From contig VWZS01003467.1 in the NCBI GenBank assembly GCA_013397075.1, forward strand, positions 1-64,000: a stretch of DNA of 64,000 bases. Direction: 5' to 3'. The stretch comes from Rhabdornis inornatus. Lineage: Eukaryota > Chordata > Aves > Passeriformes > Rhabdornithidae. A program made the position numbers and the translations under genes. The notes below the pieces were generated by a model. That model saw nothing but the letters and a program-made list of their open reading frames with translations, ran no database searches and had not been told where the DNA came from. Numbering within the stretch: the first letter of the stretch is position 1; every line of letters starts with the position of its first letter. Positions 38,201 to 51,920 of this stretch are shown here, one piece after another.

Positions 38201-40539
38201 CATAAATATAATGAGGGTGATAAAGAGTACTGTCTGCATATAATATAAAGTCGATGTCATTTTTTACTCCAGTATTTCCATCACAAGGAAAGGAAATATT
38301 TTTTGTTAGTTGGTGCTTATAATTTGGAGCTTCTTTTTAAGGAGTATAGGAGAGAGGAGGAGATAGAGGATATGCATATTTTTTGGTAGGATATGTCACT
38401 TTGACTCTGCATAAACTCTGATCGTTATTCTAAATAGCAAACACTTGGATTTTTTGTATGGCAAAGGAATTAACTTATCTGAATGGCAGGCACTCAAATT
38501 AGTACAAAGGATTTGAGACAAACACTTGTGTTTCCTCCCTTAGAGAATGTTGGATTTTTTAATGGCCATGTCCTGCCATGTCTGTTCAACCCTTCTGTAC
38601 CTCCTCTCCAGTACTAGCAGCCCTCAGCAGCTGCTCACTTCCTGTGTGCTGGGCTGCTCTCTGTCCTCTTCCCATGAGCAGAAGGAAAAGCACAGAAACT
38701 GAACCCTAGAAGTCCCCCACTGATTAGCCTATTATCACTCCCAATGGAGTAATCCTATATGTTAATTACATACAGTGAATTCTATTCAATATCTGCTTAC
38801 CAAATCTTTCTGCATAATTTCTAATAATTTTTATGGCAGACCCTCCATTGTCAGGAAGCCTCTAGATTTTTCCAGTACAATTTCCTTGCCTTCCTGACTG
38901 TACTGTTCAACATCTTTCCTTTGTTTCATTTCTTCATGTTTTACAGAGCTGGCAGAGCATATAAATAGTTCAGATTAATCAAAGAAACTTAATGCATCTC
39001 TGTGGCTTAAAAGAATGTGTAAGGCTCCAGCTCTCTCCTTCTTAAGGTTAGGAAATGAAGCCTTATATTTATTTTTCTTTAAAAGTTAGATGAAGTTCTT
39101 CAGTTTCTGACTCATTTTTTCACAGATATATTCTGTTTGTTTTTCACCTTTCTGAGTCGTCGTGAGATCTAGCCCTTAGGAGATTAGACTCTTTCTCACA
39201 GTTTATGAAACACACGGTATATTTTGTTTTAAAAATCTGACTTTAATATTACTTAAGTACAGATTTATCTCCACATTTTCAATTTAATAAAATGAGTTTA
39301 AAAAACAACTCGCTTCAATAGTTCTAATCCTGGAAGAGGTATAGAAAACCATAATGGCAATTTTTATTACACATGTTCAATGGGGCTATGATAAGTTTGT
39401 TGATTGTATGCTTGAGAAAACACAGTCGTGTGTGTAAGTCTTTAAAAAGCTACTTTAATCCAATGTGCACTGATCACAAAATGGATTATCTTCAAATGTT
39501 AATGCTTAACTCTTAAAAAAAGAAAAAACTCCTGTTGTTAATACACTTTTCCCCAAAATTTCCAAAATGGAACTTTTTATAGCTTTCATACAGTAATTAA
39601 CTCTTTGTAGATATGAATGAGTCTTTGGGGAAATAAATGCATACCATTCTTGGGACTCATCAAGTATTTTTTTTCTCCTACACCATTTCAAGTTCAAAAA
39701 ATGTTTTGTAATCGTGTATCACATAGTGCCCATTTCTGACCACATAGTAGTTTTGTTTGCAATGATTGCTTTTTCCGAGGTTACCAGAAGAAAAAAGGTT
39801 TCAACCCAGCCAATAGACTGATCTAAAATCTGTTAAAACAGTAGAAAATCTTACAGTTTCTGCAGACAGCTTTGAAACAAACCAGGAATGAATGTTTTTG
39901 TCTTTTAGAGTTTAATTTAAATACAGGTACTTCCTGTCTCCTTTCCATTTAATTTCAAGTTGTCTACACAGGTTTTATATGAAAAAGAGAGACAGAAATT
40001 GCTGGAACAATGTTCAGCAGCTGTTGGCTTTTGAGTGAGCAAGCCTTTTATAAAAACTCTTCAGAATATATTGTTATTTAATGTTAATGTTTAGACGTGA
40101 ATGGTATATTGCTGATAGTGAAGGAAGTCAGGGAATGCTATTGCACTCTCTCCCACAGTGGTTAGGATCAATATGGATACTACCACTGAGTAAAAGGACA
40201 GTGATCCAAACTATTTTCCTCTCTGGTTTTCCTCTGGATCCAAGTGATTCTTGAACTCTATAACAGACTTAAACTGTTTCTACACGAAGCTGCTATATAA
40301 ACTCTTATACTTAATATTTTTATTACATCTCATTCAAATGATATTTTGCACCTTGATTTCTGATTTGAGAAGCCTTGACTAGCAGGAAGATTTCTCTCTG
40401 TGTTTAAAGACATTTTCCTCCTCTTAACATGATTAAGTATGAATATTTTGCCTTTGCCCTCTCCAAGTTGTGCTGGAAGCAGATGTTAATATTTTATACA
40501 CAATTTTCCTTAACCCATAATTGGCAATAAAGACAAAAT
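35297..40539. other. AT-rich noncoding DNA
   Basis: No gene or clear repeat. 37360-37600 and 38560-38720 are more balanced in composition, the latter GC-richer with CTGCTC-type words, but neither is identifiable. The frame at 35140-35571 (-) is partly the antisense of the pyrimidine tract. Confidence 0.55.
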
Positions 40540-40720
40540 AATGTAATGTTTCAAGATTCCTCAGTATTAACTAATTAAACCAGCAGCAGGCCTCGAGCAT
40601 GGGACAATGGCAAACTTTCAGATGAATTAATTTTATGGAAGACCAGCTGAGTAATTGGACTCCAATTACAGGCTGTTTAGCTCCCTCATCACCTTCACAT
40701 ATAATTAAATTCAATTGGTT
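40540..40720. promoter_or_regulatory. Candidate conserved regulatory element with homeodomain-type sites
   Basis: A dense group of TAATTA/AATTAA cores lies around a perfect inverted repeat, GTAATTGG (40651-40658), spacer ACT, CCAATTAC (40662-40669). Nearby are a CAGCTG E-box (about 40644) and further AATTAA and CAATTGG words. Paired-type homeodomain dimers bind TAAT half-sites in inverted arrangement. This is inference from motif clustering; conservation and activity are not shown by the sequence. Confidence 0.3.
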
Positions 40721-41016
40721 GATACAGCTTCTATTTTTATGAGGGTACTTACAAGCTTTTTGAACCCCACTGTGACTTTGGATCTAGGCCAATCAATTAT
40801 TACTCATTTCTCTTTCAAATGGAAATTCTCTAGATTAGTCATATCTTCTATAATGCACTGCTGGCATTTAAAATATCTGTCTATAGCACACTGCAGCTGA
40901 GAAATGGACGAAGAGAAATGTTTATGGATTTTTTTGTACTACAACTAATATATAGAATACAACTGTATATTTGTCGTTGATTTTGATGAACGAAGGCCAT
41001 GTGTTTTTATGAACTG

Positions 41017-41056
41017 TCTTGAGAGATATGATGCTACCTCTCTTGAGAGATATGAT
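41017..41056 (+). repeat. Short tandem duplication, 24-bp period
   Basis: TCTTGAGAGATATGAT occurs at 41017-41032 and again at 41041-41056, exact over 16 bases, separated by 8 bases. Confidence 0.8.
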
Positions 41057-43497
41057 ACAAAGTGCATCATTATATTTGCAAATGCCATGCTTATTCACGT
41101 TATAAATAATTACTGAAATTGCTCATTAGATCTAAAATTGTCTTTATTGGCATGTAAAAAGTAAGTCATTATGTATAGCTAGCTGCGAATCCCTTAGTAG
41201 TCCTGTTTTCCTTCTTTAATTCCTTTTCAAATTAAATTAAAACATTGTTACTAATTAAAACAAAAAACTAAAACCTAAAAAACCCTAAATTATTGCTTAT
41301 CCAGAGAAAAAATTAACAGCCCCGAATCCATAGGTTGTTAAATAGCTTGTCTAAAAGAGAGAAAAAAATATTTCTATTTTGAGAATGCTAGAACTGTTTC
41401 TATCTTAAAGCACTTGGCCTTGAATAAGTCCATATTTTTAACTGCAAACAGAACATGTATTAATAAGTACATTTGTAGCATTTCACCCATAACTAGTCTA
41501 TAAGGAGATTAAACAAATGGCTAAAACAGATATGGCACTTTTGCCTGTTCTTAGTATATTGCTTCCAGTGTTTATCTCCAAAGAGAGCAATATATCATCG
41601 TTAATAAAACAGGAAGCAGGGAAGCAATAGTGACATCAGTGATCTTTTCCAGCTCTACTGAGTGATCAATAAAGAAAAAGGCAGTGTCAAATATGAAATA
41701 TTACTTTTCTTTAGACCTTTCAGTTAGGGAAATATCAAACCTACTTCTTCAACCCTTAAATTCTTGAATTTGAATACAAGCCATTGATTAGCTATGTAAA
41801 AGATGACGTTGAGACACACCAAATCACAACAAAGTCTCTATGAAACTGTGTTACTACTGATTGACTACCTAAATAAAACATTAATGATTAATGGTTTTGT
41901 AATAAATACCAGAGAAGTAGTGTTCACTACCTTCTGTTTTGGGGTTTCATTTCCCACAAGAGGAGAAAACTCACCTCTAAAAACAGCAGGGAGTTCTCTT
42001 CTTGGGCTTTTTTTTCTCTGTTCCTCCCACAGAATTCAGATAGTATACATTAGAAAGTGGCTGCTTCAGATCTTCACTGCTTAATTTTTATTTTTTTCCT
42101 GATGATTTCTGTAACTGAAAACAGAAATCCATATCCTGAAAAATACCTTTCACCTTTTGTATAGGCATATGATATATAGGGGGAAAATACGATAAAAATA
42201 TTCCTGAGGAAAATGTTTTTCATTGTTTTAAGTAAATGTGACCATCATATTAGATGTTATCAAAATATGTTATTAATGCCAGCTGACTTTATTATTTTAG
42301 AATCAAGCAAAGGTGGTAGACATCTTAAAATCATGTATAGTCCAGGTTTGTCTTCTTTTTGTTTTGCTTGCTTGCTCACTTGCTTGCTTTTCTTTCTGAA
42401 TATCTAAGGATCCACTTTAAAAGAAACTAAGGAGTTCGTGTGTCAAATCAGTATGCTGATTTTTCCTGCAAGAATAAATGTTTAATTACTACCACTATTA
42501 ATGTTGTAAATAAAGGTAGAAAACAAATTTTTCATATATGCCTCCTGTTTCAGGAGCATCACAGATGCTGTCATTCAGATTAAACAGGCTCTGATGATGT
42601 GTTTAGTGCCCCCTGTCTAACATATCTATCATCCATTAATCCAGTTGGTCCCCTTGATGTCACCAGAGGTTCATAAATACTTTATTTCTGCTAAGAAGAC
42701 ACAGCATTTATGCAATAAAGAGCATAACTAACAAGATAGTATGGACCATTGCACTTCTAGGAGAGAGAAGAAAATTAGTAGTGCTGTCACAGACCTAATA
42801 TCAACTAATTTGAGGTGGCAGTCAGGAAAGAAAACTCTAGATAATATTTTTTTTCCGAAGGCTAGATGCTTTAAATCACAGTGTTCATTAGACTTAGTCA
42901 TCATTTCATCGTTTTGCCTCATCAAGTCTCTTGTTCCACATGTTTTGTAACACTTTTTTCTCCCTAGGTGGGTTAACTGAGATCAGAATGCACAACTGGC
43001 ACTTCTTGCAAAGACAAAGTCAGAATCGATTAAGTTTAGGAGACAAACTGCACAGAGGGAAGGAAAGGAAAGACCTCATTCAGGGTATAATTTTACAGGA
43101 TTTGCTATTCGTAAGTGAACAGCCACCTTTTCATGGATTTCTTTCTGAATAATGGGAAGAATTAAAAAGAGAGTAAGTTGGTTCACCAGTACAATCACTC
43201 AGGAAATATAAGCAGGTATTAGAGGTTTAGTAAAAACACCACCAGTACCACGAAGAGAAAAAACAAAAGCCCAGGAGGAGCATTTCCCACTATTTTTAGA
43301 GGTGAATATTTTGCTCTTTTGGGAAATGAAACCCAAAATATTTGTAATCTGGCTCTGTCATGTATTGACTAAACCATAACCTGATTAATTGTCCTCCTGC
43401 CAACCAGAATTTTTTGCATACCTTTTTTTCTTCTTTCTTTCCCTAACTCATGATTGAGAGCATACTCTGCATTTTGAGAAACACCTATAAATATAAG

Positions 43498-43536
43498 ACG
43501 AAAACAAAAACAAAAACAAAAAACCAAAAATAAACC
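43498..43536 (-). repeat. A/C-rich low-complexity tract
   Basis: AAAAAC units followed by AAACCAAAAA. On the minus strand this is a TTTTTG tract. Confidence 0.8.
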
Positions 43537-44946
43537 AGGAAGGCAAATTCCTTGCCTCCACATGTGGTTTCTTTGGAGGTTAGATGACAGGCATATCATT
43601 CCTTTAATAGTATTGCTGATCTTAAATGTTGACTGCCATTCCGCACAGCTTTGAGCAATGTTAAATGAAGAAAACCTAAACAATAAGAGAAGGGAATTAA
43701 AAAGTGAATGGAACATGCCTTGTCTGTGTATTTAGAAGCACAGAGCTTTCTGTTATGTAAATGAAAGGCACTTAGACATGAGGAGAAAACCTCATAATCC
43801 AATGGCTTTTAAGTTTAATCCCTGCAATACAGTGTTTTGGCAATGCAGCGTGTTGCTTCTGTGGCTTCGAAGTCACTTTAACTCCTAATCGTTGATACCA
43901 TCGGTGTTCTCCTCCAAAAACATTCCTCATATACAGTACAACAAAGAACAGTGTGTGCCCATGGCCCGAGCTTAACAAAGTGCATTGAGAAGGACGGCTT
44001 CCTGGGCAGAAAAGCACATCAATAACACAGTGGGAAGTGGCACCAACAGAAGGTAAACACGGGTCAGTCAGGGAAAGCTTAGTAGGTGGTGGGGCACAGA
44101 TCTTCACATACAATGGAGCGAATGACATCAGAGAGATTCATCTTTCTCTGTGCTTCAATTCTCAGTTATTAACTAAGGCATAACATCATACAGGACAACA
44201 AAGGCACAGAATCAGCCAGTTTTTGACTGCCTCACAGATGGCACTTAAATGTAGATTATAGTGCTGCTGAGAGAATGACTGTGGCAATTGTGTTAGCTGA
44301 ACAGTTCAGCTCAGGGAAAACAAAACAAAACAAAAAAAAATGATGCATTAATGTTCTGGTTAAGTAAATATTATTCAGACATGTAAGCCACTAGGCTTAC
44401 CCAGTTCTCTGTCATTATTTATTAGGTATATGTGAATGGTGTATAAGAGTTTCAAATTCCCAAGCATAATTTTTCTGTCAAGGACTGGCAAAAAAATAAT
44501 AAAAAATAGTTGTTCCATGTACGTAGCTGCTTATATTTTATAGCTGAGCAGGAAATATATATTTTTAATTTATTTTAGCTAGATTTAGGAAGAGATGAGT
44601 CTTCTTTACAAAAGAGGCTTTTCTTTTCCATGCCGCATTAAAGTGTATTCATCTGTAACTCTTTTTATTTCTGACCTTTTTCCTAATAGGGAAATTGTTA
44701 AGGAATAGGGGAGAATTTAAATGCCACTCATATCAGATAGGAAGATGATTTTTACAAGCTGCTTTGATTATGAAGAGTGTTTATTTATGGAACTGTTCAC
44801 AGATTTTTAATGCACTATCTTGATTTTGATTAGTGCTTTATACTGCAATTTTTAATTTTGCTCACAAAAGTTAGACGAGAGATTTGTGTACGTGAAACTT
44901 TTTGTAGTTTTAAAAAGGTTTTGTAAATGCCATTCATTCTTTATTG

Positions 44947-45252
44947 CAGTTATATCTAAACTTTTTTGACTGTGCAACCATATTAAAAAATTGTGAGCAT
45001 GCACTGCCAGTATATGCACATTTGCATTTTTCTTTAAAATTTATATACATGTACTACTAAACTAGTGTATTATAGACATTATAAAACATGAATAAAATGA
45101 GTTCTTAAAAATAATGAGACAAAGATTAAATCTGCTCATTTTTAAAATATATATTATTTAATCATGATACAAAAAAAAATTCCTCCTCCTGCACCCCTTT
45201 GGATTTTATGTGCACTCCACTGTGTGCACACACACTACTTTGGAGAATACTT
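44947..45252 (+). mobile_element. Probable hAT (Charlie-like) nonautonomous DNA transposon relic
   Basis: The 5' edge reads CAGTTATATCTAAAC then TTTTTTGACTGTGCAACC. The 3' edge, read in reverse complement, gives AAGTATTCTCCAAAG then TAGTGTGTGTGCAC. Both resemble the CAGTGGTTCTCAAA-type terminal inverted repeats, and the internal 'TTTTTTGACTGTGCA' and 'CTTTGGA' words, of Charlie-family elements as I remember them. The interior is AT-rich with no transposase frame, as in nonautonomous copies of about 300 bp. The 8-base flanks CTTTATTG (44939-44946) and TCTTATTA (45253-45260) match at 5 of 8 positions, compatible with an eroded target duplication. Old and diverged; strand chosen by usual consensus direction. 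Confidence 0.5.
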
Positions 45253-48200
45253 TCTTATTAATAATTTGCCATCTAATAATTACCTATTATAAAAATCTAA
45301 AATTGACTGCAGAAGGAATATCTTAGAACAAATATATAGCAGCTGTATTAATTTTATCCAAACTTTAGGATTTTTCCCCAATTTTTGAAGTACTAATTTA
45401 GTGGAACTTCCTGCAGACCCTAATTGACTTCCCAATGAAACCTTTGTCCAAATTAGATACCCATAACTGCAAAAGGCTATGATTCTGCAGGAATGGAAGA
45501 ATAACATGGAAGAAACTGTGAGGTTACAGGCTGGAAAATGTGTTACTTCTCAGCATTGTTATATCTCCAGTAGTATACCAAAAAGAGAAGCCGAAGTAAA
45601 TTTCCAGACCTAGATTGTAAATCTGAAATTAGGCTACCTGCATAAGAAATCTTAGCTATCTAGAATGTCAGTGAGTCAATCTTTTGCTCAGTCCAGCAGC
45701 ATATGCTTTTCCAAGTGCTTTCACTTATCAGAATAAATGAGTTTGTTTATCCAAAGAGTTCAGGAAATTAACTAATTTATTTGATATGGATTTTCAGATG
45801 ACCACAATCCGGTACTGACACTGGAGATCTGAGATACTTAATGAAGCAGACCAAAGGATAGAAAACCTACTTCATGGAGGCTGTTGCATTGTAGTGATGG
45901 CTTTTGCCAAGTGAGCTAAGTCCATGACCGAATGTGTTTGAAAAAGAGCTGCATTTATCAAAAGTAATCTTAAAAAATGAGAATACAATCCTCTTGTTAT
46001 TTATATTTCTTTTGTATATCTATTAAGTATGTGTGGCTATTTTTTGAACAAATAAGCCATACAGAGAGGGTGCAATGAGGAACCACCACAAAGAAAACTC
46101 CTTGCTGGAATAATGGGCCTATGAGAACTAAATTTTGTAGTTCAGAGCCCCATAAAGTGGATGTGTCAATTTGCTATTCTCTGGAAATATTTTATTATGC
46201 AGATTTTTTTTTCATATTTTGATTTTAAATATTCACAGCTGAAAGAGATGAGAACACTTAGAAGAAAAAAAAAAAAAAGAACACAGAAAGGTCAGAAGGA
46301 GGAAAGAATTTAAACACCTACTGGAAATTTCTTAATTTGGAGACCTATGTTGTTTGTATAGCCAATGGAATTTTCCTAGAGTGATTTGGAGTATCTAAAG
46401 GTTGGAAATCAATCTCTGGAGGCTATAAATAAGGAGTGTAATTAAGGCATCCACCTGATATTTTTATCTCATATTACTCTTGCTCCTCTTTTAGGCTGAC
46501 CATTATAAGTACCTCTATAAAACCACTGATTTCTCATTTCTAAATAGTAGGTTGCTTTGAATATTACATGGTTCATGGGTGTTGAGAAAAGCCAGCCAAG
46601 GGAAAGGAAGATCTGGGATTAACAATACAACGCATTGTTTAAGGAAAGTTAATGCAAATAAAATGGTAATATCTTTCCTGAAGATATCTTCTGAGTTCTG
46701 ATTACCTCCTCTGAGAATTTTATGAAAATATCTTTGTTAGTCATCACATTTCAAATCCAGAGGTTAATTCAAAATTAGTTTGCATTGGAAGTATTTTCTG
46801 TTATCTATTGGTTGAGAAATTATTTCAGATGTGAGAAGTATGAAAAAATGGTGTTTTGCTGCATCTCAGAAGAAAAGAATCCTACAAAATTCAAGAAAAG
46901 AAGAAAAGGTTTTATCTCAATGAGCTTCAGTAATATAAGAACTGATGGCTATCTAAACATACTAATACTTGCAATTTTTACTTGAAATGTCTATGGCAAC
47001 AACACGTAGGATACATCGATTTAGCAAGGACATAAAATGGAGACATGGAATTACCATCTCCATGAGATTCTGCATGAACTGCAATCAATCAGCAACAACA
47101 GGTTAAAGCTGCAACATGTTCTCTTTGTCCATGCAAAGATATACTTCTGTTGCTGTCACCTTAAACCTCTCTTCTCCATCTATGGATTTATTTTATCCTT
47201 ATATTTCATCTATTCATTATCAACATAAGATTTCTGCAGAATGGAGACTGCATTTTTTTAACTAGAAATCTGGATACATCCCTAAGGGCCGTATAGAGTC
47301 CCTGGTTATTCTTGTGATATGTGCAAAAAAAAGAAAAGCACAACATGCTTTCTTCAAGGTTAAGCTGTAAGTTTCCATAGACATAATTTCAAATATAGGT
47401 GGGGACATTTTAGAATCTAATGATTTCACAAGACACAGGAGTAGAGTGACTGTGGGAAGCTCAGATGCCATCTCCAGTTTCCATACAGCAGCTCAGCCAC
47501 TGTTACTAGCATGATCACATTTCTGCCTCCTCAGTGAAGTAGCTGGTATGAATGGTATGAGGTGAATCCTGTTTATCAAGGAAATCATATAATGTTCATG
47601 CAAAGGTAGAAAAAAGTCCCACTGGCTACATAAAATTCTCTTAAATAAAATATCTTATTTGTAGTAAGTGGAAGGACTTTATGGACTAACTAGCAACTTT
47701 GCCAAAGCCAAGAATACGAGTGACTGAGGAAAAAGGTGTTAATAGATTTTTTCATTTATCAACAAAAGAATAAAAAGATTGTCCAAAAAAGTGTAAGCCA
47801 ATTGAAGGAAAAGGCTGGATTTTTTCAGTTTTATTTCCCCCACCTTTTTTCCTCTCTTCCTTTCCCACCCCCACCATAGGAACTTGCTCATGATAAGATT
47901 GCTCAGATACTTTTCAAAGAAAGATGTTTTTATTTATCAGTTTTGATAGAACATTGAAAAAAAAGTGGACTTAAAAACATCAAATACCCTTTTAAAATCT
48001 AATCTCACCTCTTATTTGGCTGCAAATCTTTAACTTGTGGAAACAGATAGCAAAGTCTGCTTAATGACAGAAAATTATTGAGAATAGTGAAATCTAAATG
48101 TGGCTGTAAATACTTGTGCAAAGATCAGACAGCACTGAATAAGGAGGTCATCAAATGAAGAGGTGACAAATTGGTAAATGAAATTACTTTCACATGAAGT

Positions 48201-48592
48201 AATAAATAAAAATAATACTAACAATATATGTAGAATAGGAGACTTCTAATAAAGTACTTCTAGTTGCAAAGAAGTTTTGTGAGTAATTTCAGATCTCTGA
48301 AACTGTCAGCAGTGCTCAGAAAAAGACCTTGTAGAAATGCCAGAAGAATGACAAATATGATCAGCTTTTGAGGGAAGACTAAATAGATTAAAACTTTTTG
48401 TTTAGACAAGAACAACTGAGGAAAGGAAGCAATGCATTAACAATTTCTTTAAAAAAAAAATATATATATATTCCAGGCATAATTATGAGTAGATAGAGCT
48501 ACCCATCTGTACATTAAAATGGATTCAATGTTCAGTAAAATATCCAAAAAAATAACTCTGAAAGAGTTAGTAATTCTATAATTTCCCATTCT
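45253..48592. other. AT-rich noncoding DNA
   Basis: No supported gene or interspersed repeat. A 14-base A run lies at 46265-46278. The short frames at 46785-46985 (+), 47037-47228 (+) and 47262-47471 (-) are unremarkable. Confidence 0.55.
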
Positions 48593-48669
48593 GTTTTTCT
48601 TTCTTTCTTTCTTAATTGTTTTCTTGTTTTTGTTTTTGGTTTTTATTTGTTTGTTTTGTTTTGTTTTGT
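48593..48669 (+). repeat. (TTTC)n followed by G/T-rich tract
   Basis: TTTC units (48593-48613), then after TAATTG a run of TTTTTG/GTTTG/TTTTG units to 48669. A pyrimidine tract thus lies next to a GT tract, the reverse order of that at 35145-35296. Confidence 0.85.
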
Positions 48670-50636
48670 AATTCTTGCCTTAGGTATCTCTTGCTGATCA
48701 TGAACATCAGAGATATGATGCTTGCATGGGGGGACCCTTGTTCTGACCAAGCATGTCTTCTCTTATCCTATTTAGATTTTTTTGCATAGTATTTTAATTT
48801 CTAATAAATAAATAAAATTCAAAAAATGAGAAAGAAATCACAAAAACATATGTAAAATACATTTTTTTCTACACCATTTCAGCCTTAACTGCTTCGGCTA
48901 TGCTTACAAAAATGCTTAAGTTTAGATTGACTCAGTATTTCCTATTTTTTGTTCAAACTTTTCTATTCAGACTAATTTCATAATCACTTTGATGTATAAA
49001 TACAGATGCATGCACTTTGTACATAATGTGTATGCTTATGAATGTGTATTTGTCGAATATATGAATGTGCGCATGCAAAATAGGTTTAACTTTACTGTTA
49101 GTGGAATATCTTTTAAATTGATATATGTAAGGGTTAGTCAAAATAAGCCTGTAACATTTCTAAAGAAACTCAATTTGAAAGGTGTTTGCTAGAAAATTAG
49201 ACTCATGTTTATTCATAAGAATTAAGCCGAGCTATAAATACATATTTAATGCTAAAAAAAATTTAAAATCCATGTGTCATTAATTGCATTACATTTTCAG
49301 ATTAGACTTGCTGATATTTTGCATTAAAGTTTTCTAAAACTCCTTTTCTATGGACCTCAAAGAACAAGCCTTAAATTCTATGGATTCATCACAGCTTATC
49401 ATATTACAGCACCTTTCTGGAATCTGAAACACGATTTGACTCTAATATTTAGTGTTAACATCTCAAATTCAATATTTTGGAAAAATCAAAACTAGTTTCA
49501 TCTTCCAGTGCAACAGTATATTTGCCTCTGAGTCTTTCAGAATTACCACCCTCTCCAACACTGGTTCATTTTAAAGAATGTAATTTTCAAAATGTTAATG
49601 CATTAATATTGCAGGTTTTCAGGAAGTACTTTCCTTTTAGAATGATATTTCTGGGAGTCCTACAGTATTTTATTGCAGTAATTGCAGGTTAAGGCTGTGA
49701 GAGGAGGAGGGGAGCACCCTATAGAGAGATAACATTTCACTAATAAAGAAAAATACTACAATATCTTTTCACAAAAAAACTTTACCACAGGTGCATTTTT
49801 TGTAAGAGAATATATACTTCCAAATTAGAACCATACTATTTTCTTGCATCCATAAAATTACACTTGTTAGTCTTGGCATCTATGACTTTAAAGAAAATAT
49901 GCTTCTCAGAAATACTATAGAGTAGCTAGCGGTTCTGGAAAAAGTAAAACATCAAGGGAACTTTCAACTTAATATATATTGGCACCTCATGACATTTTAG
50001 GCAGTACTGCTTATTCAAGGAGGTAAGGAGATTTTGAAAGACCATTTAGCAAAAATCAGACTGGTGGTGGATTTATAAACATACTACATTATAACTGTCT
50101 GACAGAAAGATAGAAATAATATCCCATTTGCCATCAAAGCTGCTCCAAGAAAGAGAGAAGGAACAATTCTGTCTGGGCATGGTGAGTTTAATTTTGACAA
50201 ATTCTCAGAGCTCATCAGGTTGCCAAACGACACTGAGAAAGAACAGATACACCCCCTTCCAGCCCCTCCTTTCCCTCTTGGTTCCTTGACATATTGGACC
50301 TTTTCCATCAGTCAATTACACCGCAAAACATTGTTGTTGTTGGCAATACTCTCAAAGGGAAGGATTAAACAATTTGGGTTCAGAAGCACGTTGCACTGTA
50401 AAAATCAGACTTCCATGAAGTTTTTGCCTTTCAATATTTAGGGTGCTCAGACACCACTGGAGATTGAGCTCAATCATTTAATTCACTAATAAGAGGATAT
50501 GGAGTTAGACCTAACTGGACAGACATCTGTTGCAACATCAATTTGGAATTCTTTTTACATATTAAGCAGTTCAGGGGAAATAAAACTAATGGGTGTTGGG
50601 ATATAAAAGCTGGAATACTACAAATGGGTTGTGTCT

Positions 50637-50661
50637 TCTTTCCTTTCCTTTCCTTTCCTTN
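50637..50661 (+). repeat. (TTTCC)n microsatellite ending in an undetermined base
   Basis: About four and a half TTTCC units followed by a single N at 50661. The N at the repeat end suggests the array length or boundary was not resolved. Confidence 0.9.
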
Positions 50662-51847
50662 GTTTGTCTCGTGTTACTTCTTACGTTCAAGGAGATAACA
50701 AAACTATCAGCTACAATGAAGAAGTAGTATGAACATTTTATCAGATATTGAATTATTAGTTAGTAAATCAAAATGCATTTTCATTAGTAGAGATGTGTCA
50801 CCAAAGTAATGTCATTTAGAGAAAAGTCCAATGTTCATGTTATTTTTTTTTTCAATTCCTTTTTCCTGGAAGACAAAGCAAATGGTTTCAGTTCATTTTA
50901 TTTTGTTTTATAAGCATTATCTTCCCTCTGCTTTTACAGAAATGGGAAAAGAATTCTATTGAAAAACATATTTGGAGTAGAGAAAAATATGATAACATAT
51001 TTTGCTACAATTTTTTTTTTTTAGGTTTTACACAACTATAAATAACAACTGCATGTAGCAGTATTAGAAAATTCATGTGTTAAGAGTTGCATTTCCACAG
51101 ACATTGTCATATAGTTGATTTTATGCCTTGTGTTAATAATTCTACAGCAATTTTACAACAATCAATTTACAATCAGTGTTTTCCAGAACTCTTATGCATA
51201 AGTCCCCTCAAAGTTTCAGTTTATGTCTTTTAATGACAAGGACTTAAAGACACAAAGAATTTAGGTCGGAGTGGAAACCTGGAAGGATTTGTAAGTTCAG
51301 AGCAGATTTTCAAGAGACAGTCTCCACTGTTGTGCCAAAATTCCTCTCCCAGCAGTGGATTGATTATGCCCTGCTGAATGAGTGTCTTTTTATTGTCAGG
51401 TCCATGAAAAACAGCAGCAACATTTCAAAACCAGGCAAAAAATGGACAAAAAAGAGGAAAAAAAGAAGGAAAAGTCTCCGTTAGACTTCATATCTAATAT
51501 TTCCAATACATTTCATTTTTTTTCATCATGCACTATATAGTTAAGTTATTTTTGTTTACTCTCCTGGGTTATTTTTAAAGAAGAAACGTGAAGGCATAAT
51601 GAGAATACCTTCCAACAAATAAAAATCCAGTCTAAAATGCATTAATCTGTAGAACTGTAACACCAAGTGAAATACATCTTCATTTTGCCTTGACAACATA
51701 AGAAACAAGGTCATGTAAAGGAAGCTTTCCAAACTATGAACAAGAAAAATAATAAAATAGAGAATTTGAAGAGGGTCACTGAGATAGCTTCTCTGTTGAG
51801 TCGTGCTTTGAGACATTCAAATATTGCTGTTTATTTAAGTATATTGT

Positions 51848-51920
51848 ATTGTGTGGGTTTTTTTGGTTGGTTGTTGTGGTCTGGTTTTCAGTTTGGGAGG
51901 AGGTTTTGTTTGTCTGTTTT
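51848..51920 (+). repeat. G/T-rich low-complexity tract
   Basis: GGGTTTTTTTGGTTGGTTG then GTTTGGGAGGAGGTTTTG-type sequence, only moderately pure. Confidence 0.65.

Larger units (their letters stand above)
40721..44946. other. AT-rich noncoding DNA
   Basis: No supported gene. It holds a 24-bp-period direct repeat (41017-41056), a TTGC-rich patch (about 42362-42392) and CAAAA tracts. The 118-codon minus frame at 43772-44128 lies in a somewhat GC-richer patch and matches nothing I know. Confidence 0.55.
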
